DNA of 64,000 nucleotides from Bacillus sp. FJAT-22090 (GCF_001278755.1 NZ_CP012601.1:496001-560000); one strand, 5' to 3'. Numbered from the stretch's first letter, positions 48,315 through 58,465 are shown. The notes: generated by a model from the sequence alone, not told the origin. Numbers and translations: made by a program.

Positions 48315-49331
48315 GTGTTTGGATTTGGATCTAGAGATGTAGGGATTGATTTAGGAACAGCGAATACGCTTGTTTTTATTAAAGGGAAGGGTATTGTGTT
48401 AAGAGAGCCTTCTGTAGTTGCTAAAAATGTACAAAATGGTGCAATTGTTGCAGTTGGAAATGATGCGAAAAATATGATCGGCCGTACACCGGGCTCAATC
48501 GTAGCTATACGTCCAATGAAAGATGGGGTAATCGCAGATTTTGATACAACTTCTGCGATGATAGAATATTATTTGAAAAATGCTATGAAAGCATCTGGTA
48601 TGTCTTGGAGCAAACCGAATGTGATGATATGTGTGCCTTATGGTATTACTTCTGTGGAACAACGTGCAGTAATAGATGCTGCTAAACAAGCAGGAGCTCG
48701 TGATGCATTAACGATTGAAGAACCTTTTGCAGCTGCAATAGGATCCAACTTACCTGTATGGGAACCTACTGGAAGTATGGTCGTTGATATAGGTGGAGGT
48801 ACGACGGAAGTAGCTGTAATTTCACTTGGTGGTATTGTGACGAGTGAGTCTGTTCGAGTTGGTGGCGATGCAATGGACCAGGCGATTACTAGTTATGTCC
48901 GTAAAACGTATAACCTAACGATTGGTGAGCGTACTGCGGAAGCGATAAAAATCGAAATAGGATCTGCTAGAGTCACAACAGAGGAAGATACGATGGATAT
49001 TCGTGGACGAGACCTCGTAACAGGCTTACCTAAAACGATTGATATCTCTTCAAAAGAAATTTCCAACGCACTTCGTGAATCGATTGCGGCTATTATCGAT
49101 GGAGTGAAGAAAACACTTGAACAAACACCTCCAGAATTATCTGCTGACGTAATGGAGCGTGGTATTATGCTTACAGGTGGTGGAGCACTACTTAAAAATT
49201 TAGATAAAGTAATTAGTGAACAGACCAATATGCCTGTATTTATTGCGGAAAATCCTTTAGATTGTGTTGCTATTGGTACTGGTAAAGCACTTGATCATAT
49301 GGGATTATTAAAACGTCAACAAACGAAATAA
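48315..49331 (+). CDS. mreB: Rod shape-determining actin-like protein MreB
   Basis: A 338 aa bacterial actin. The phosphate-1 motif is [10 protein letters not shown], phosphate-2 [16 protein letters not shown], and the adenosine motif [12 protein letters not shown]. It polymerises under the membrane and directs elongation-phase cell-wall synthesis. GTG 48315 has AAAGGGAG upstream; TATAAT at 48246-48251 is a likely -10. First gene of mreBCD-minCD. Confidence 0.97.
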   Translation: MFGFGSRDVGIDLGTANTLVFIKGKGIVLREPSVVAKNVQNGAIVAVGNDAKNMIGRTPGSIVAIRPMKDGVIADFDTTSAMIEYYLKNAMKASGMSWSKPNVMICVPYGITSVEQRAVIDAAKQAGARDALTIEEPFAAAIGSNLPVWEPTGSMVVDIGGGTTEVAVISLGGIVTSESVRVGGDAMDQAITSYVRKTYNLTIGERTAEAIKIEIGSARVTTEEDTMDIRGRDLVTGLPKTIDISSKEISNALRESIAAIIDGVKKTLEQTPPELSADVMERGIMLTGGGALLKNLDKVISEQTNMPVFIAENPLDCVAIGTGKALDHMGLLKRQQTK

Positions 49332-49347
49332 TAAGGGGAAGTGAGCC

Positions 49348-50250
49348 ATGCCACAATTTTTTTCAAATAAGCGATTAATATTGCTGCTTGTAGGGATGAT
49401 ATTTCTTGTGGCACTCATCAGCTTTTCTTTGCGCGATCGGAATCATGCATCAATGCCAGAACAACTTATTAAAGATGTGGTCGGCCTTGGACAATCCTTT
49501 TTTTCCAAGCCGACTCAGTATGTTACTGGTGTTTTTAATAATGTAGAATCACTACTTAATACATATGATGAAAACAAACGATTGAAAGCAAGATTAGAGG
49601 ATTATGCCTCCTTACAAGCAGAAGTCAATGATTTAGAAAATGAAAATCAGAAGTTACGAGATATTGTTGATAAAGAAGAGGATCTTCGAGCTTATAATCC
49701 AATTCAAGCAACTGCTATCGCTAGAAATCCGGACCAATGGGAAGAAAAGATTATTATTGATAGAGGAGAATTACATGGAATAGAAGTGAACATGGCTGTT
49801 ATGACTTCTCAAGGATTAATTGGGAAAGTTATTTTAACTACACCATACACCTCTACTGTTGAACTTTTATCTACTCAAAATCCAAACTACCGAGTGTCCG
49901 CAGTTATATCAGATAAAGAAGAGATTTTTGGATTAATAGAAGGCTATGATGAAAAGCGAAAAGAGCTTATTTTGAAGCGAATAGATTCTGATTTTGATGT
50001 GAAAAAAGGTCAAAAAGTTACAACTTCTGGACTTGGTGGAATCTTTCCAAAGGGTATATTAATCGGAGAAGTGACTGAAGTGACGACAGACGATTATGGA
50101 TTGACAAAACTAGCGTATATTAAACCAGCAGCCAACTTTTCTATTTTAGACCACGTGATTATTTCTAAGCGTTCAATGTCTACAATTGATGGAACGGATG
50201 GAGAAAATACCGAGAGGGATTTAACAGAAGGCGCAGGGGACGGCTCATGA
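49348..50250 (+). CDS. mreC: Rod shape-determining protein MreC
   Basis: A 300 aa bitopic protein: basic N-terminus, one transmembrane helix (about 8-27), a coiled coil (about 65-105, DENKRLKARLEDYASLQAEV) and an extracellular beta-barrel domain with TSGLGGIFPKGI near its end. It links MreB to penicillin-binding proteins. Overlaps mreD by 4 bp. Confidence 0.95.
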   Translation: MPQFFSNKRLILLLVGMIFLVALISFSLRDRNHASMPEQLIKDVVGLGQSFFSKPTQYVTGVFNNVESLLNTYDENKRLKARLEDYASLQAEVNDLENENQKLRDIVDKEEDLRAYNPIQATAIARNPDQWEEKIIIDRGELHGIEVNMAVMTSQGLIGKVILTTPYTSTVELLSTQNPNYRVSAVISDKEEIFGLIEGYDEKRKELILKRIDSDFDVKKGQKVTTSGLGGIFPKGILIGEVTEVTTDDYGLTKLAYIKPAANFSILDHVIISKRSMSTIDGTDGENTERDLTEGAGDGS

Positions 50251-50774
50251 TTCGTTTTTTAGTTATTATCATTTCGGTTCTATTATTTTATATGGAACCG
50301 ATTTTTGGACTTTTCTCACCAATAGAAATAAATGAGGATTTCTTTGTTTTGGTTCCTCGCTTCTTAATCATGTACTTAATTTTTGTATCCATATATTATG
50401 ACCGAAAACGTGCCATGTTATTTGGATTGTTTTTTGGACTCTTGTACGATGTCTTTTTCATTGATATTATTGGATTATATTCTTTTATTTATCCATTAAT
50501 GTGTTTAGTTGCTAGTTTAGTTGTAAAATATGTTCATCAGCATTTATTGGTGGCTACAGTTTTAACGCTAATTCTAGTAGCGGTTGTAGAGTTATTATTG
50601 TTTTTCTTTTATACTTTTATCGGTATAAAAAGTATGACATTTGTAGATTTTTATAAATTTAATCTTCTCCCAACAATGATTGCTAATTTTGTTTTCCTAG
50701 CAATGTTCGGGTGGGGGTTTAAATACATTCTTCTAAATCGGTTTAATCAAAAGGCGTTATTAATGCAAAAATAA
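50247..50774 (+). CDS. mreD: Rod shape-determining membrane protein MreD
   Basis: A 175 aa very hydrophobic protein with about five transmembrane helices and the FGLLYDVFFIDIIGLYSF signature region. Coupled to mreC through a 4 bp overlap. Part of the elongasome. Confidence 0.92.
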   Translation: MIRFLVIIISVLLFYMEPIFGLFSPIEINEDFFVLVPRFLIMYLIFVSIYYDRKRAMLFGLFFGLLYDVFFIDIIGLYSFIYPLMCLVASLVVKYVHQHLLVATVLTLILVAVVELLLFFFYTFIGIKSMTFVDFYKFNLLPTMIANFVFLAMFGWGFKYILLNRFNQKALLMQK

Positions 50775-50810
50775 AGCTTTTCGGTAGACAGTGGATCTGA
50801 GGTGACTTGA

Positions 50811-51482
50811 TTGACAAAAAAGCAGTTAATATCGATTAAAGGAACGAAAGAGGGCCTTGTATTACGGCTAGACGATCAGTGTTCATATGCAGAGCTTTTA
50901 GAAGAGTTAGCCAAAAAGGTTTCGGATGAAGGTTTTGAAGGTCAAGCTGAAGTGCTTTTACAACTTGGAAATCGTTATTGCAACGACGAACAGGCCAAAG
51001 AAATTATTAACTGTGTAGAACAAACAGAACATCTTCGAGTTACGAAGATTCAAAGTGAAGTAATGACTGTAGAAGAATGCAATAAAAAATTGCTAGAAAA
51101 TCAGTCAGAAACTTATGTAGGTATAGTAAGGTCTGGTCAGGTAATTACTGCTTTAGGTGACTTAGTGGTAATTGGTGACGTTAATCCCAACGGAAGAGTA
51201 GTTGCTGGTGGGAATGTCTTTGTATTAGGTAGACTAAAAGGAATTGCACATGCTGGCTCTAATGGTAAAAGAGATGCTGTCATTGCAGCATCTTGGTTAG
51301 AGGCCACGCATTTAATAATTGATAATGTAGTAGAAACGATGACAGACGAGTTAAGTGTTTTATCGGAGCAACCAGAAATGGAATGTGCTTATTTACATAC
51401 AAATGGATCAATAGCAATAGATCGCTTACAAGAACTTAGATTAATAAGACCGAATCTATCGACATTTAAAGGAGGAAGCTAA
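50811..51482 (+). CDS. minC: Septum-site determining protein MinC
   Basis: A 223 aa FtsZ-polymerisation inhibitor. An N-terminal inhibitory domain (1-100) is followed by a C-terminal beta-helix (GDVNPNGRVVAGGNVFVLGRLKGIAHAG) that dimerises and binds MinD. TTG 50811 lies 5 bp after GAGGTGA. minD follows with a 1 bp gap. Confidence 0.94.
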   Translation: MTKKQLISIKGTKEGLVLRLDDQCSYAELLEELAKKVSDEGFEGQAEVLLQLGNRYCNDEQAKEIINCVEQTEHLRVTKIQSEVMTVEECNKKLLENQSETYVGIVRSGQVITALGDLVVIGDVNPNGRVVAGGNVFVLGRLKGIAHAGSNGKRDAVIAASWLEATHLIIDNVVETMTDELSVLSEQPEMECAYLHTNGSIAIDRLQELRLIRPNLSTFKGGS

Positions 51483-51483
51483 T

Positions 51484-52284
51484 GTGGGAGAAGCAATCGT
51501 AATAACTTCTGGTAAAGGTGGGGTAGGTAAAACAACTACAACTGCAAACCTTGGAACTGCATTGGCTCTTCAAGGGAAAAAAGTTTGTTTAATGGATACA
51601 GATATCGGTTTGAGAAATTTAGACGTTGTGCTTGGACTTGAAAATAGAATTATTTATGATTTAGTAGATGTTGTGGAAGGCCGTTGCAAAATTCATCAGG
51701 CGTTAGTGAAAGACAAACGTTTTGAGGATAAATTATATTTATTGCCAGCTGCCCAAACAACTGATAAAAATGCAGTAACACCTGAGCAGATGAAAGAACT
51801 CGTAACGGAATTGAAACGAGATTACGAATATGTATTAATTGATTGCCCTGCTGGTATTGAACAAGGATATAAAAATGCAATAGCTGGTGCTGACAAAGCA
51901 ATAGTTGTCACAACACCTGAGATTTCTGCAGTCCGTGACGCAGATCGAATCATCGGTTTATTAGAACAGGAGGAATCGATTGATCCACCTAAGCTAATTA
52001 TTAACCGCATCCGTCAACATTTAATGACGAAAGGTGAAGCACTCGATATTAATGAAATAACTACGCATTTATCTATTGATTTATTAGGAATTGTAGCAGA
52101 TGATGAAAGTGTTATCACTTCTTCCAATAAAGGGGAACCAGTTGTAATGGATCCATCAAATAGAGCGGCATTAGGTTACCGTAATATTGCCCGCCGTATC
52201 CTTGGGGAGTCTGTACCTTTGATGTCTATGGACATGCCTAAAAAAGGTGTTATGTCTAAACTAAAATCTATATTTTCTAAATAA
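51484..52284 (+). CDS. minD: Septum-site determining ATPase MinD
   Basis: A 266 aa ParA/MinD ATPase with the deviant Walker A GKGGVGKTTTTA, Walker B VLIDCPAG, and a C-terminal amphipathic membrane-targeting helix (MSKLKSIFSK). It recruits MinC to poles. GTG 51484 follows GGAGGAAG. Confidence 0.96.
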   Translation: MGEAIVITSGKGGVGKTTTTANLGTALALQGKKVCLMDTDIGLRNLDVVLGLENRIIYDLVDVVEGRCKIHQALVKDKRFEDKLYLLPAAQTTDKNAVTPEQMKELVTELKRDYEYVLIDCPAGIEQGYKNAIAGADKAIVVTTPEISAVRDADRIIGLLEQEESIDPPKLIINRIRQHLMTKGEALDINEITTHLSIDLLGIVADDESVITSSNKGEPVVMDPSNRAALGYRNIARRILGESVPLMSMDMPKKGVMSKLKSIFSK

Positions 52285-52290
52285 TATTCG

Positions 52291-52326
52291 ACCGGCTTCC
52301 AAATAATTTGGAAGTCGGTTTTATTT
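52291..52326 (+). terminator. Terminator after minD
   Basis: ACCGGCTTCCAAA and TTTGGAAGTCGGT pair (one G-U), then TTTATTTT. Confidence 0.85.
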
Positions 52327-52376
52327 TGTTCATGAATTTGTCCTAGCCGTCATACATTCCTACTAGGGGGAATGTT

Positions 52377-52922
52377 ATGCTATCGAGAAAAAAATGGATG
52401 CTCGCATTTGTATTTGTCATACTATTTTTTGCGTTATCTAAATTTGAAAAGAGTGATGTACTATCAACCAATTACTCTACTACACTACTGGAACCACAAA
52501 AGCCAAGTGAAGTTTATAAAAAAATAATGACTTGGGTAAATCAACCGGATGAAGTAATAAGTGTTAGTTCACCTGTTACAACTCCTCCATTAATTGAATA
52601 TAAATCAATTCAACCTTTTGAAGAGGGAGCTATTTTATCTATTAATGATTCTCAAGAGCTCTTTGCTGCGGAAAATGGCTTAATCATATTTACAGGTTAT
52701 ACAAAAAAGACAGGAAAGACCCTTTCTATTTTGTATGATACTGGAGAAACTGCGACATTTGGTTTTTTAGAAGAGTTCAATCAATTACCTTATACTACGA
52801 TTAATACTGGAGATATTTTTGCAACTGTTGCTAGCAATTTGCTATATGTTAAAGTAGAACAAGATGGGGAGATACTAGATACAACCGAACTAGTGGAATG
52901 GCTATCACCTGAAGATGAATAA
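52377..52922 (+). CDS. spoIVFA: Stage IV sporulation protein FA
   Basis: A 181 aa protein with one N-terminal transmembrane helix (about 8-22) and an extracytoplasmic LytM/M23-like domain (EENGLIIFTGYTKKTGKTLSI region) lacking zinc ligands. It anchors and inhibits the pro-sigma-K protease SpoIVFB in the outer forespore membrane and is released by SpoIVB cleavage. Shorter than the B. subtilis protein (264 aa). RBS AGGGGGA. Overlaps spoIVFB by 8 bp. Confidence 0.85.
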   Translation: MLSRKKWMLAFVFVILFFALSKFEKSDVLSTNYSTTLLEPQKPSEVYKKIMTWVNQPDEVISVSSPVTTPPLIEYKSIQPFEEGAILSINDSQELFAAENGLIIFTGYTKKTGKTLSILYDTGETATFGFLEEFNQLPYTTINTGDIFATVASNLLYVKVEQDGEILDTTELVEWLSPEDE

Positions 52923-53511
52923 AAAAATGTATAGAGTACATCCCATTATGATACCTTTTTTTATATTTTTTTATTTATCAGGAGAAGTTGCTGTGTATTC
53001 CATCGTATTTGGTTCATTACTATTTCATGAGCTTGGTCATTTATTGGCGGCAAAGCTCATTGGGGCAAGAGTTATTTCGTGCACCATATTACCTTACGGT
53101 GGGGAAATCAGAATTGAGCAGTTTTCCAGATTAAAAAAAACGCAGCAATTATTAATTGTGATTTCTGGTCCATTATTTACATTATTGTTGTTAGCTTTTA
53201 CTACTTTTATTGATATTCCACAAAAAAATATTATCGTTCTAACACAAATTTTAATATTATTTCTTAATTTACTTCCTATTTTTCCTTTGGATGGTGGACG
53301 AGTCTTATATATATTTAACCCAAACAAATATAATGATATTGTTGGATTCTCTTTGGGATTAAGCTTTTTGATCTTCTGTGCAAGCTTGTATTGCTTTCCT
53401 AGGTTACTATCCGTCAGTATTATCTTCTTGTACTTGTTTATTCTAAACATTTCCTTTTGGAGATTTAGAAAGTACAAGCTAGCATTTGATAATATAACGA
53501 GAAGTGCTTGA
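52915..53511 (+). CDS. spoIVFB: Intramembrane metalloprotease SpoIVFB (short form)
   Basis: A 198 aa site-2-protease family enzyme that cleaves pro-sigma-K. Zinc ligands HELGH are His38, Glu39 and His42; the second motif is LLPIFPLDGGR with the Asp ligand. About six transmembrane segments. It is shorter than B. subtilis SpoIVFB (288 aa): the cytosolic CBS-like C-terminal domain is missing, with a stop soon after the last helix. The -35 of the rplU promoter overlaps its stop codon. Confidence 0.85.
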   Translation: MNKKMYRVHPIMIPFFIFFYLSGEVAVYSIVFGSLLFHELGHLLAAKLIGARVISCTILPYGGEIRIEQFSRLKKTQQLLIVISGPLFTLLLLAFTTFIDIPQKNIIVLTQILILFLNLLPIFPLDGGRVLYIFNPNKYNDIVGFSLGLSFLIFCASLYCFPRLLSVSIIFLYLFILNISFWRFRKYKLAFDNITRSA

Positions 53512-53536
53512 CGTAGCTTAGGAGATGTAGTAATAT
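53508..53536 (+). promoter_or_regulatory. Promoter of the rplU operon
   Basis: TTGACG (53508-53513), 17 bp spacer, TAATAT (53531-53536), followed at once by the L21 leader. Confidence 0.75.
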
Positions 53537-53544
53537 TTAAATGT

Positions 53545-53650
53545 TATTGTTTGTAGCAGCACCCGTTGCTACAACCGCTCTGAAAAGGTTTAAGTGTTCG
53601 AGCAATCGAATCACCTTTTATAAGGCGAGTCTTAGTCTAAGAGGAGGTGC
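53545..53650 (+). ncRNA. L21 ribosomal protein leader
   Basis: The transcript before rplU contains the GTAGCAGCACCCGTTGCTAC hairpin (53553-53572), a larger stem pairing AAAGGTTT-like with ACCTTTT (53584-53620), and a purine-rich RBS region. Shape and place match the Firmicutes L21 leader, which is expected to provide autoregulation by L21. Confidence 0.75.
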
Positions 53651-53654
53651 AGGT

Positions 53655-53963
53655 ATGTACGCAATTATTGAAACAGGTGGAAAACAAATCAAAGTTGAAC
53701 AAGGGCAAGAAATCTACATTGAAAAATTAGATGTAACTGCTGATGATGTTGTAACTTTTGACAAAGTTTTATTCGTAGGTGGAAATGATGTTAAAGTTGG
53801 TGCTCCATTCGTGGAAGGTGCTAAAGTTACAGCGAAAGTTGTAAAAAACGGCAAAGCTAAAAAAATCATCGTTTTCAAATACAAAGCGAAAAAGAATTAT
53901 CGTAAAAAACAAGGTCACCGTCAACCATACACAAAATTAGTAGTAGAATCTATTAGTTTATAA
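53655..53963 (+). CDS. rplU: 50S ribosomal protein L21
   Basis: A 102 aa ribosomal protein: [17 protein letters not shown] start and the C-terminal [19 protein letters not shown] motif that binds 23S rRNA. ATG 53655 with GGAGGTG; an upstream in-frame extension lies in the L21 leader and is rejected. Confidence 0.98.
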   Translation: MYAIIETGGKQIKVEQGQEIYIEKLDVTADDVVTFDKVLFVGGNDVKVGAPFVEGAKVTAKVVKNGKAKKIIVFKYKAKKNYRKKQGHRQPYTKLVVESISL

Positions 53964-53964
53964 G

Positions 53965-54300
53965 ATGATTAAAGTGACTGTTACAAAAGATCAATCAGGT
54001 CTTATTCATTCATTTGAAATGAAAGGACATGCTGATTTTGCCGAACATGGGAAAGATTTAGTTTGTGCAGGTGCTTCTGCTGTATCATTTGGTGCAGTGA
54101 ATGCTGTCATCTCTCTTACTGAAATCACACCTATTATTAAGCAAAAGGGTGACGGAGGCTACTTATATGTCGAAGTGCCAAGTATATCGAATCCTGAAAA
54201 AGCTGCAAATATACAGCTAATTCTTGAAGCGATGATTGTATCTTTACAAACGATTGAACAAGACTATGGTAAGTATATAAAAATAACCTTCAAAAAGTAG
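53965..54300 (+). CDS. ysxB: Ribosomal-processing cysteine protease Prp
   Basis: A 111 aa cysteine protease with catalytic His22 (GHAD) and Cys34 (VCAGASA), identical positions to Staphylococcus aureus Prp. It removes the N-terminal extension of L27. It lies between rplU and rpmA, 1 bp after the L21 stop, as in other Firmicutes with the extension. Confidence 0.95.
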   Translation: MIKVTVTKDQSGLIHSFEMKGHADFAEHGKDLVCAGASAVSFGAVNAVISLTEITPIIKQKGDGGYLYVEVPSISNPEKAANIQLILEAMIVSLQTIEQDYGKYIKITFKK

Positions 54301-54312
54301 GAGGTGGAACAT

Positions 54313-54603
54313 ATGTTGAAATTAAATCTTCAGTTTTTCGCATCCAAAAAAGGGGTAGGTTCGACTCGTAATGGTCGTGACTCTCAAGCGAAACGTCTAG
54401 GTGCTAAACGTGCTGACGGACAATTCGTATCAGGAGGATCTATTTTATATCGCCAACGCGGTACTAAAATTCACCCTGGTGAAAACGTTGGACGTGGAGG
54501 AGACGACACACTTTTTGCTAAAGTTGACGGTGTAGTACGCTTTGAGCGTTTCGGTCGCGACAAGAAAAAAGTAAGTGTATATCCTGTAGCTCAAGAAGCT
54601 TAA
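54313..54603 (+). CDS. rpmA: 50S ribosomal protein L27 (with Prp-cleaved extension)
   Basis: A 96 aa protein beginning [14 protein letters not shown]: the LNLQFF|A site is the Prp cleavage motif, after which A-S-K-K is the mature start that reaches the peptidyl-transferase centre. ATG 54313 follows AGGAGGTG; GTG 54304 is rejected because it sits in the RBS. Confidence 0.98.
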   Translation: MLKLNLQFFASKKGVGSTRNGRDSQAKRLGAKRADGQFVSGGSILYRQRGTKIHPGENVGRGGDDTLFAKVDGVVRFERFGRDKKKVSVYPVAQEA

Positions 54604-54612
54604 TCAAAAAAT

Positions 54613-54643
54613 AAAAGGACTGCATTTTGCAGTCCTTTTTCTT
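54613..54643 (+). terminator. Terminator after rpmA
   Basis: AAAAGGACTGC and GCAGTCCTTTT pair around ATTTT. Confidence 0.9.
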
Positions 54644-54714
54644 TTCTCTTGAGAAAAATTAAATATTACCTGTTATACTAAATAAGGAAAGCTTACTTAC
54701 GGAGCGTGTATACA

Positions 54715-55248
54715 ATGGAGTCTAAACAAAAAACTATTAATGAAGTATTGCGTCATACAATGCATGATTATTTAAATAATTTGCATTTAATTCAGATGAA
54801 CTTAGATATGGGAAGATATGATGAAGCAAAAAATCTTATACGAACGTATTCATTAAAGTGCACTCAATTTTTCGACGTGAATAATACAGGTTTACTTCTT
54901 ACAAATGAGTGGTTACAAACGTTTAGTTTAGCTTACAATAAAATAACATTGGAATTTGGAACCTCCATTCAAAAAGTAGGGGCAGGACATTACGATGAAC
55001 CTGTAAAGAATTATTTAGAGCGATTTGTACAGACGATATATCCATTGCTTAAGGGCTATCAAGAACAGACACTAAATGTCTACATACTTACAGCTGATGT
55101 ATTAGAGGTACAAGTAGAACTGAAGGGTGAATGGTCTACCTATACATGGGTTGATGAATGTTTGAATGGTTTAATGGATGTGGAGAAAGAAATAAATTCA
55201 GATTCCCATATTAAATTTAAATTAATCGCAAGAGAAAGATTGGAGTGA
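54715..55248 (+). CDS. spo0B: Sporulation phosphotransferase Spo0B
   Basis: A 177 aa protein that passes phosphate from Spo0F to Spo0A. The N-terminal helical hairpin has His17 in MHDYLNNLHLIQ, equivalent to the phosphorylated His of Spo0B; a histidine-kinase-like alpha/beta domain follows. ATG 54715 is preferred to GTG 54706. In the rpmA-spo0B-obg order of B. subtilis. Confidence 0.9.
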   Translation: MESKQKTINEVLRHTMHDYLNNLHLIQMNLDMGRYDEAKNLIRTYSLKCTQFFDVNNTGLLLTNEWLQTFSLAYNKITLEFGTSIQKVGAGHYDEPVKNYLERFVQTIYPLLKGYQEQTLNVYILTADVLEVQVELKGEWSTYTWVDECLNGLMDVEKEINSDSHIKFKLIARERLE

Positions 55249-55253
55249 ATTAA

Positions 55254-56543
55254 ATGTTTGTAGATCACGTAAAAGTGTACGTCAAAGGTGGAGACGGCGG
55301 AGATGGGATGGTAGGATTCCGTCGTGAAAAGTATGTGCCTATGGGAGGTCCAGCAGGCGGTGATGGAGGAAATGGTGGCGATGTAATTTTCGTAGTTGAC
55401 GAAGGATTACGCACATTAATGGATTTCCGTTATAAACGCCATTTTAAAGCAACTCGTGGAGAACATGGTCATAGTAAGAACATGCACGGTGCTAATGCAG
55501 AAGATTTATTGGTTAAAGTTCCTCCGGGAACAGTAGTGATGAATGAAGAAACAGGACAAGTTATCGCTGACTTAGTAGAACATGGACAAAAGGCTGTTAT
55601 AGCTAAAGGTGGACGTGGAGGAAGAGGTAATTCTCGTTTTGCTACGCCAGCAAACCCTGCACCAGAGCTTTCTGAAAAAGGAGAGCCAGGAGTAGAATTA
55701 TCTGTTACTTTAGAGCTTAAAGTTTTAGCTGATGTTGGTTTAGTAGGATTCCCAAGCGTTGGAAAGTCTACTTTATTATCAGTGGTTTCATCCGCGAAGC
55801 CTAAGATTGCTTCCTATCATTTTACAACGATCGTACCTAATTTAGGAATGGTGGAAACAGAAGATCATCGTAGTTTTGCGATGGCTGATTTACCAGGACT
55901 GATTGAAGGGGCACACCAGGGTGTAGGTCTAGGACATCAATTCCTACGTCATATAGAGCGAACAAGAGTAATTGTGCACGTAATTGATATGTCTGGTCTT
56001 GAAGGCCGTGATCCTTATGAAGATTACTTAACAATCAATGAAGAATTAAAACAATATAATCTTCGTTTAACGGAACGACCTCAAATTATCGTTGCAAATA
56101 AAATGGACATGCCAGAATCAGAAGAAAACTTGATAGCATTTCAAGAAAAAGTAGGACCAGAAGTGAAAATTTTCCCTATATCTGCGATTTCACGTCAAGG
56201 ATTACAAGATTTACTATTTGCTATAGCAGATATGTTAGAAGTAGCTCCTGAATTCCCGCTGCACGATTTGACCGAGGAAGAAACAGAAACATCTGTTATG
56301 TACAAACACGAAGCGAAAAAAGACGATTTCACTATTTCAAGAGACGATGATGGTGCATTTGTGTTATCTGGTGGAACAGTGGAGCGTTTATTCAAAATGA
56401 CTGACTTTAGCCGTGAAGATTCAATAAGAAGATTTTCTAGACAATTACGTGGAATGGGTATTGATGATGCTTTACGTGAGCGCGGTGCAAAAGATGGAGA
56501 TACAGTACGTCTATTAGAATTTGAGTTTGAATTTATCGAATAG
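55254..56543 (+). CDS. obg: GTPase Obg
   Basis: A 429 aa essential GTPase. The N-terminal glycine-rich Obg fold ([17 protein letters not shown]), the G domain (G1 [10 protein letters not shown]3 [10 protein letters not shown]4 NKMD) and the C-terminal OCT domain are all present. It is involved in 50S assembly, stress and sporulation. It starts 5 bp after spo0B. Confidence 0.97.
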   Translation: MFVDHVKVYVKGGDGGDGMVGFRREKYVPMGGPAGGDGGNGGDVIFVVDEGLRTLMDFRYKRHFKATRGEHGHSKNMHGANAEDLLVKVPPGTVVMNEETGQVIADLVEHGQKAVIAKGGRGGRGNSRFATPANPAPELSEKGEPGVELSVTLELKVLADVGLVGFPSVGKSTLLSVVSSAKPKIASYHFTTIVPNLGMVETEDHRSFAMADLPGLIEGAHQGVGLGHQFLRHIERTRVIVHVIDMSGLEGRDPYEDYLTINEELKQYNLRLTERPQIIVANKMDMPESEENLIAFQEKVGPEVKIFPISAISRQGLQDLLFAIADMLEVAPEFPLHDLTEEETETSVMYKHEAKKDDFTISRDDDGAFVLSGGTVERLFKMTDFSREDSIRRFSRQLRGMGIDDALRERGAKDGDTVRLLEFEFEFIE

Positions 56544-56560
56544 GGAAATGAGGAAACCGT

Positions 56561-57016
56561 ATGAAAGATGTTACACATCAGCGATTCTATTTAGTAAGGG
56601 AGGATGTGCTTACCGAAGCGATGCAAAAAACTTTGGAAGCAAAGCATCTTCTCCAATCTGGTAAAGTATCCTCCATTTGGGATGCGGTAAAAGAAGTAGA
56701 TTTATCTAGAAGTGCTTTTTATAAATATCGTGATGCGGTGTTTCCTTTCCATTCGATTGTCCAGGAAAGAATATTAACTGTATTTTTACAACTAGAGGAC
56801 AGAGAAGGGACGCTTGCAAGACTTTTGCAGCTCGTTGCGGAATCGTCTATCAACATTTTAACGATCCATCAAACGATCCCTATTCAAGGGAGAGCAAGCG
56901 TTACTTTGTCTCTTGATGTAACGGAGATGACAAAGCAATTAGATGAATTTATAAATGAAATGAAGCGACTAGACTTTGTGGAATCTGCTGAAGTTATTAG
57001 TTCTGGTGCTTTGTAA
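56561..57016 (+). CDS. pheB: ACT-domain protein PheB
   Basis: A 151 aa protein with an N-terminal helical HTH-like segment ([12 protein letters not shown]) and a C-terminal ACT domain ([17 protein letters not shown]). It precedes pheA as in B. subtilis, where it is an amino-acid-binding regulator with no chorismate mutase active site. Confidence 0.9.
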   Translation: MKDVTHQRFYLVREDVLTEAMQKTLEAKHLLQSGKVSSIWDAVKEVDLSRSAFYKYRDAVFPFHSIVQERILTVFLQLEDREGTLARLLQLVAESSINILTIHQTIPIQGRASVTLSLDVTEMTKQLDEFINEMKRLDFVESAEVISSGAL

Positions 57017-57028
57017 GGAGGATTTACG

Positions 57029-57907
57029 ATGGATACAAAAAAAGTGGCTTTTCTTGGGCCAGAAGCATCTTTTACACATCTTGCTTCGAAAGCTTTGTTT
57101 CAAGATGAATTACTTGTTCCAACTCGAACAATTCCAGAATGCATAGAAGCAGTTGCAAATGGGAGTGTAGATATCGCTGTCGTTCCACTTGAAAATGCAT
57201 TAGAAGGTACCGTTCCTTTAACAATTGATTATTTATTTCATGAGGCAAACCTATATGTGATTGCAGAAATACAAGCTCCAATTGAGCAACATTTAATGGT
57301 TCATCCAACTAATAAAAAGAATTGGGAAGAAATAACGACTATCTATTCGCACCCACATGCATTAGCACAGTGTCATAAATATTTATATTATCGATTTGGG
57401 AAAGTTCCACTTGAACAATCGACTTCTACAGCAGCAGCTGCGAAGTATGTTTCGGAAAATGAAGAGCTATGTATTGCAGCAATTGGGAATTCATCTGCAG
57501 CAAGTGAGTACAATCTAGCAATTGTAGAGCAAAACATTCACGATTTCCATTTTAACCATACACGCTTCTTCGTACTTTCCAAAAAAAATCTTTGTATTCA
57601 AGAGTCAGGACATATTGGACAAATGAAAACGACTGTCATGATTACTTTGCCTAAGGATGATCGTTCAGGGGCATTGCATCAAGTACTATCCGTTTTTGCA
57701 TGGAGACAGCTCAATTTAAGTAAAATCGAATCTCGACCTCTTAAAACCGGCTTGGGACAATATTTTTTCGTAATAGATATTTTAGAAGATGAAAAAATGC
57801 CAATGATGATTGGTGCTATAGAAGAATTAAAAGCTTTAGGTTGTGATGTAAAATCACTTGGGTCCTACAATACATATGAAACAGAAAAAGAAGCTCCTTC
57901 CGAATGA
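57029..57907 (+). CDS. pheA: Prephenate dehydratase
   Basis: A 292 aa monofunctional enzyme converting prephenate to phenylpyruvate. FLGPEASFTH at the N-terminus, the catalytic NHTRF motif, and a C-terminal ACT domain with SKIESRPLK for phenylalanine feedback inhibition. The stop lies in its terminator. Confidence 0.96.
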   Translation: MDTKKVAFLGPEASFTHLASKALFQDELLVPTRTIPECIEAVANGSVDIAVVPLENALEGTVPLTIDYLFHEANLYVIAEIQAPIEQHLMVHPTNKKNWEEITTIYSHPHALAQCHKYLYYRFGKVPLEQSTSTAAAAKYVSENEELCIAAIGNSSAASEYNLAIVEQNIHDFHFNHTRFFVLSKKNLCIQESGHIGQMKTTVMITLPKDDRSGALHQVLSVFAWRQLNLSKIESRPLKTGLGQYFFVIDILEDEKMPMMIGAIEELKALGCDVKSLGSYNTYETEKEAPSE

Positions 57908-57923
57908 AGGGCTTCTTTTTTTA
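57886..57923 (+). terminator. Terminator after pheA
   Basis: AAAGAAGCTCCTTC and GAAGGGCTTCTTT pair around CGAAT with a T-run. Confidence 0.85.
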
Positions 57924-57934
57924 TGTGAGAAGGC

Positions 57935-58465
57935 TTATTCCTCTATCAGGTAGCCTTTTTTTCGAATACCATCAATTCCTCTATTCAATATTTCTTCCGT
58001 TGGGGCAGATATAAGATGTAAATGAACTCCCGATGTTAGTTCCAACAAGAAAGGGGCATCTGTTTCTCTTACCTTCTTTAAAAACATTTCGACATCATGA
58101 CGATTGGAAACCATAATGGAAGAAGTGATTTCGCCATAAACGGGATGTTCTACAGTCACATTTTCAACTGTAACACCTGCATCTACTAATGTTAGTAATT
58201 CATCTTCAGAATCTTTAGATTGGTGATTACATGCAACTCGTTTAGAAACACACGCATTCAATTCTTTATCTGGTAGCAATATATATCCTTGGCTAGTTGA
58301 AACAATAGGAATATTAGTAGCTTTTAACAAAGTGACATCATTTACAATTACTTGCCGACTCACATTTGCTAGCTTTGCCAAGTCCCCTCCTGTTACAGGA
58401 TGATTTTGCTCTTTTAAATAAGAAAAAATCCAATTTCTTCTCTCTGATCCTTTTAACTTTTTCAT
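57935..58465 (-). CDS. niaR: Niacin-responsive transcriptional repressor
   Basis: A 176 aa NiaR/YrxA regulator: an N-terminal winged HTH (TGGDLAKLANVSRQVIVNDVTLLK) and a C-terminal 3H domain with conserved histidines (EHPVYGEI, NRHDVEMF, GVHLHLISAP) that bind nickel and nicotinic acid. In B. subtilis it controls nadBCA-nifS next door; those genes are not here, so it acts in trans. Confidence 0.92.
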   Translation of the reverse strand: MKKLKGSERRNWIFSYLKEQNHPVTGGDLAKLANVSRQVIVNDVTLLKATNIPIVSTSQGYILLPDKELNACVSKRVACNHQSKDSEDELLTLVDAGVTVENVTVEHPVYGEITSSIMVSNRHDVEMFLKKVRETDAPFLLELTSGVHLHLISAPTEEILNRGIDGIRKKGYLIEE

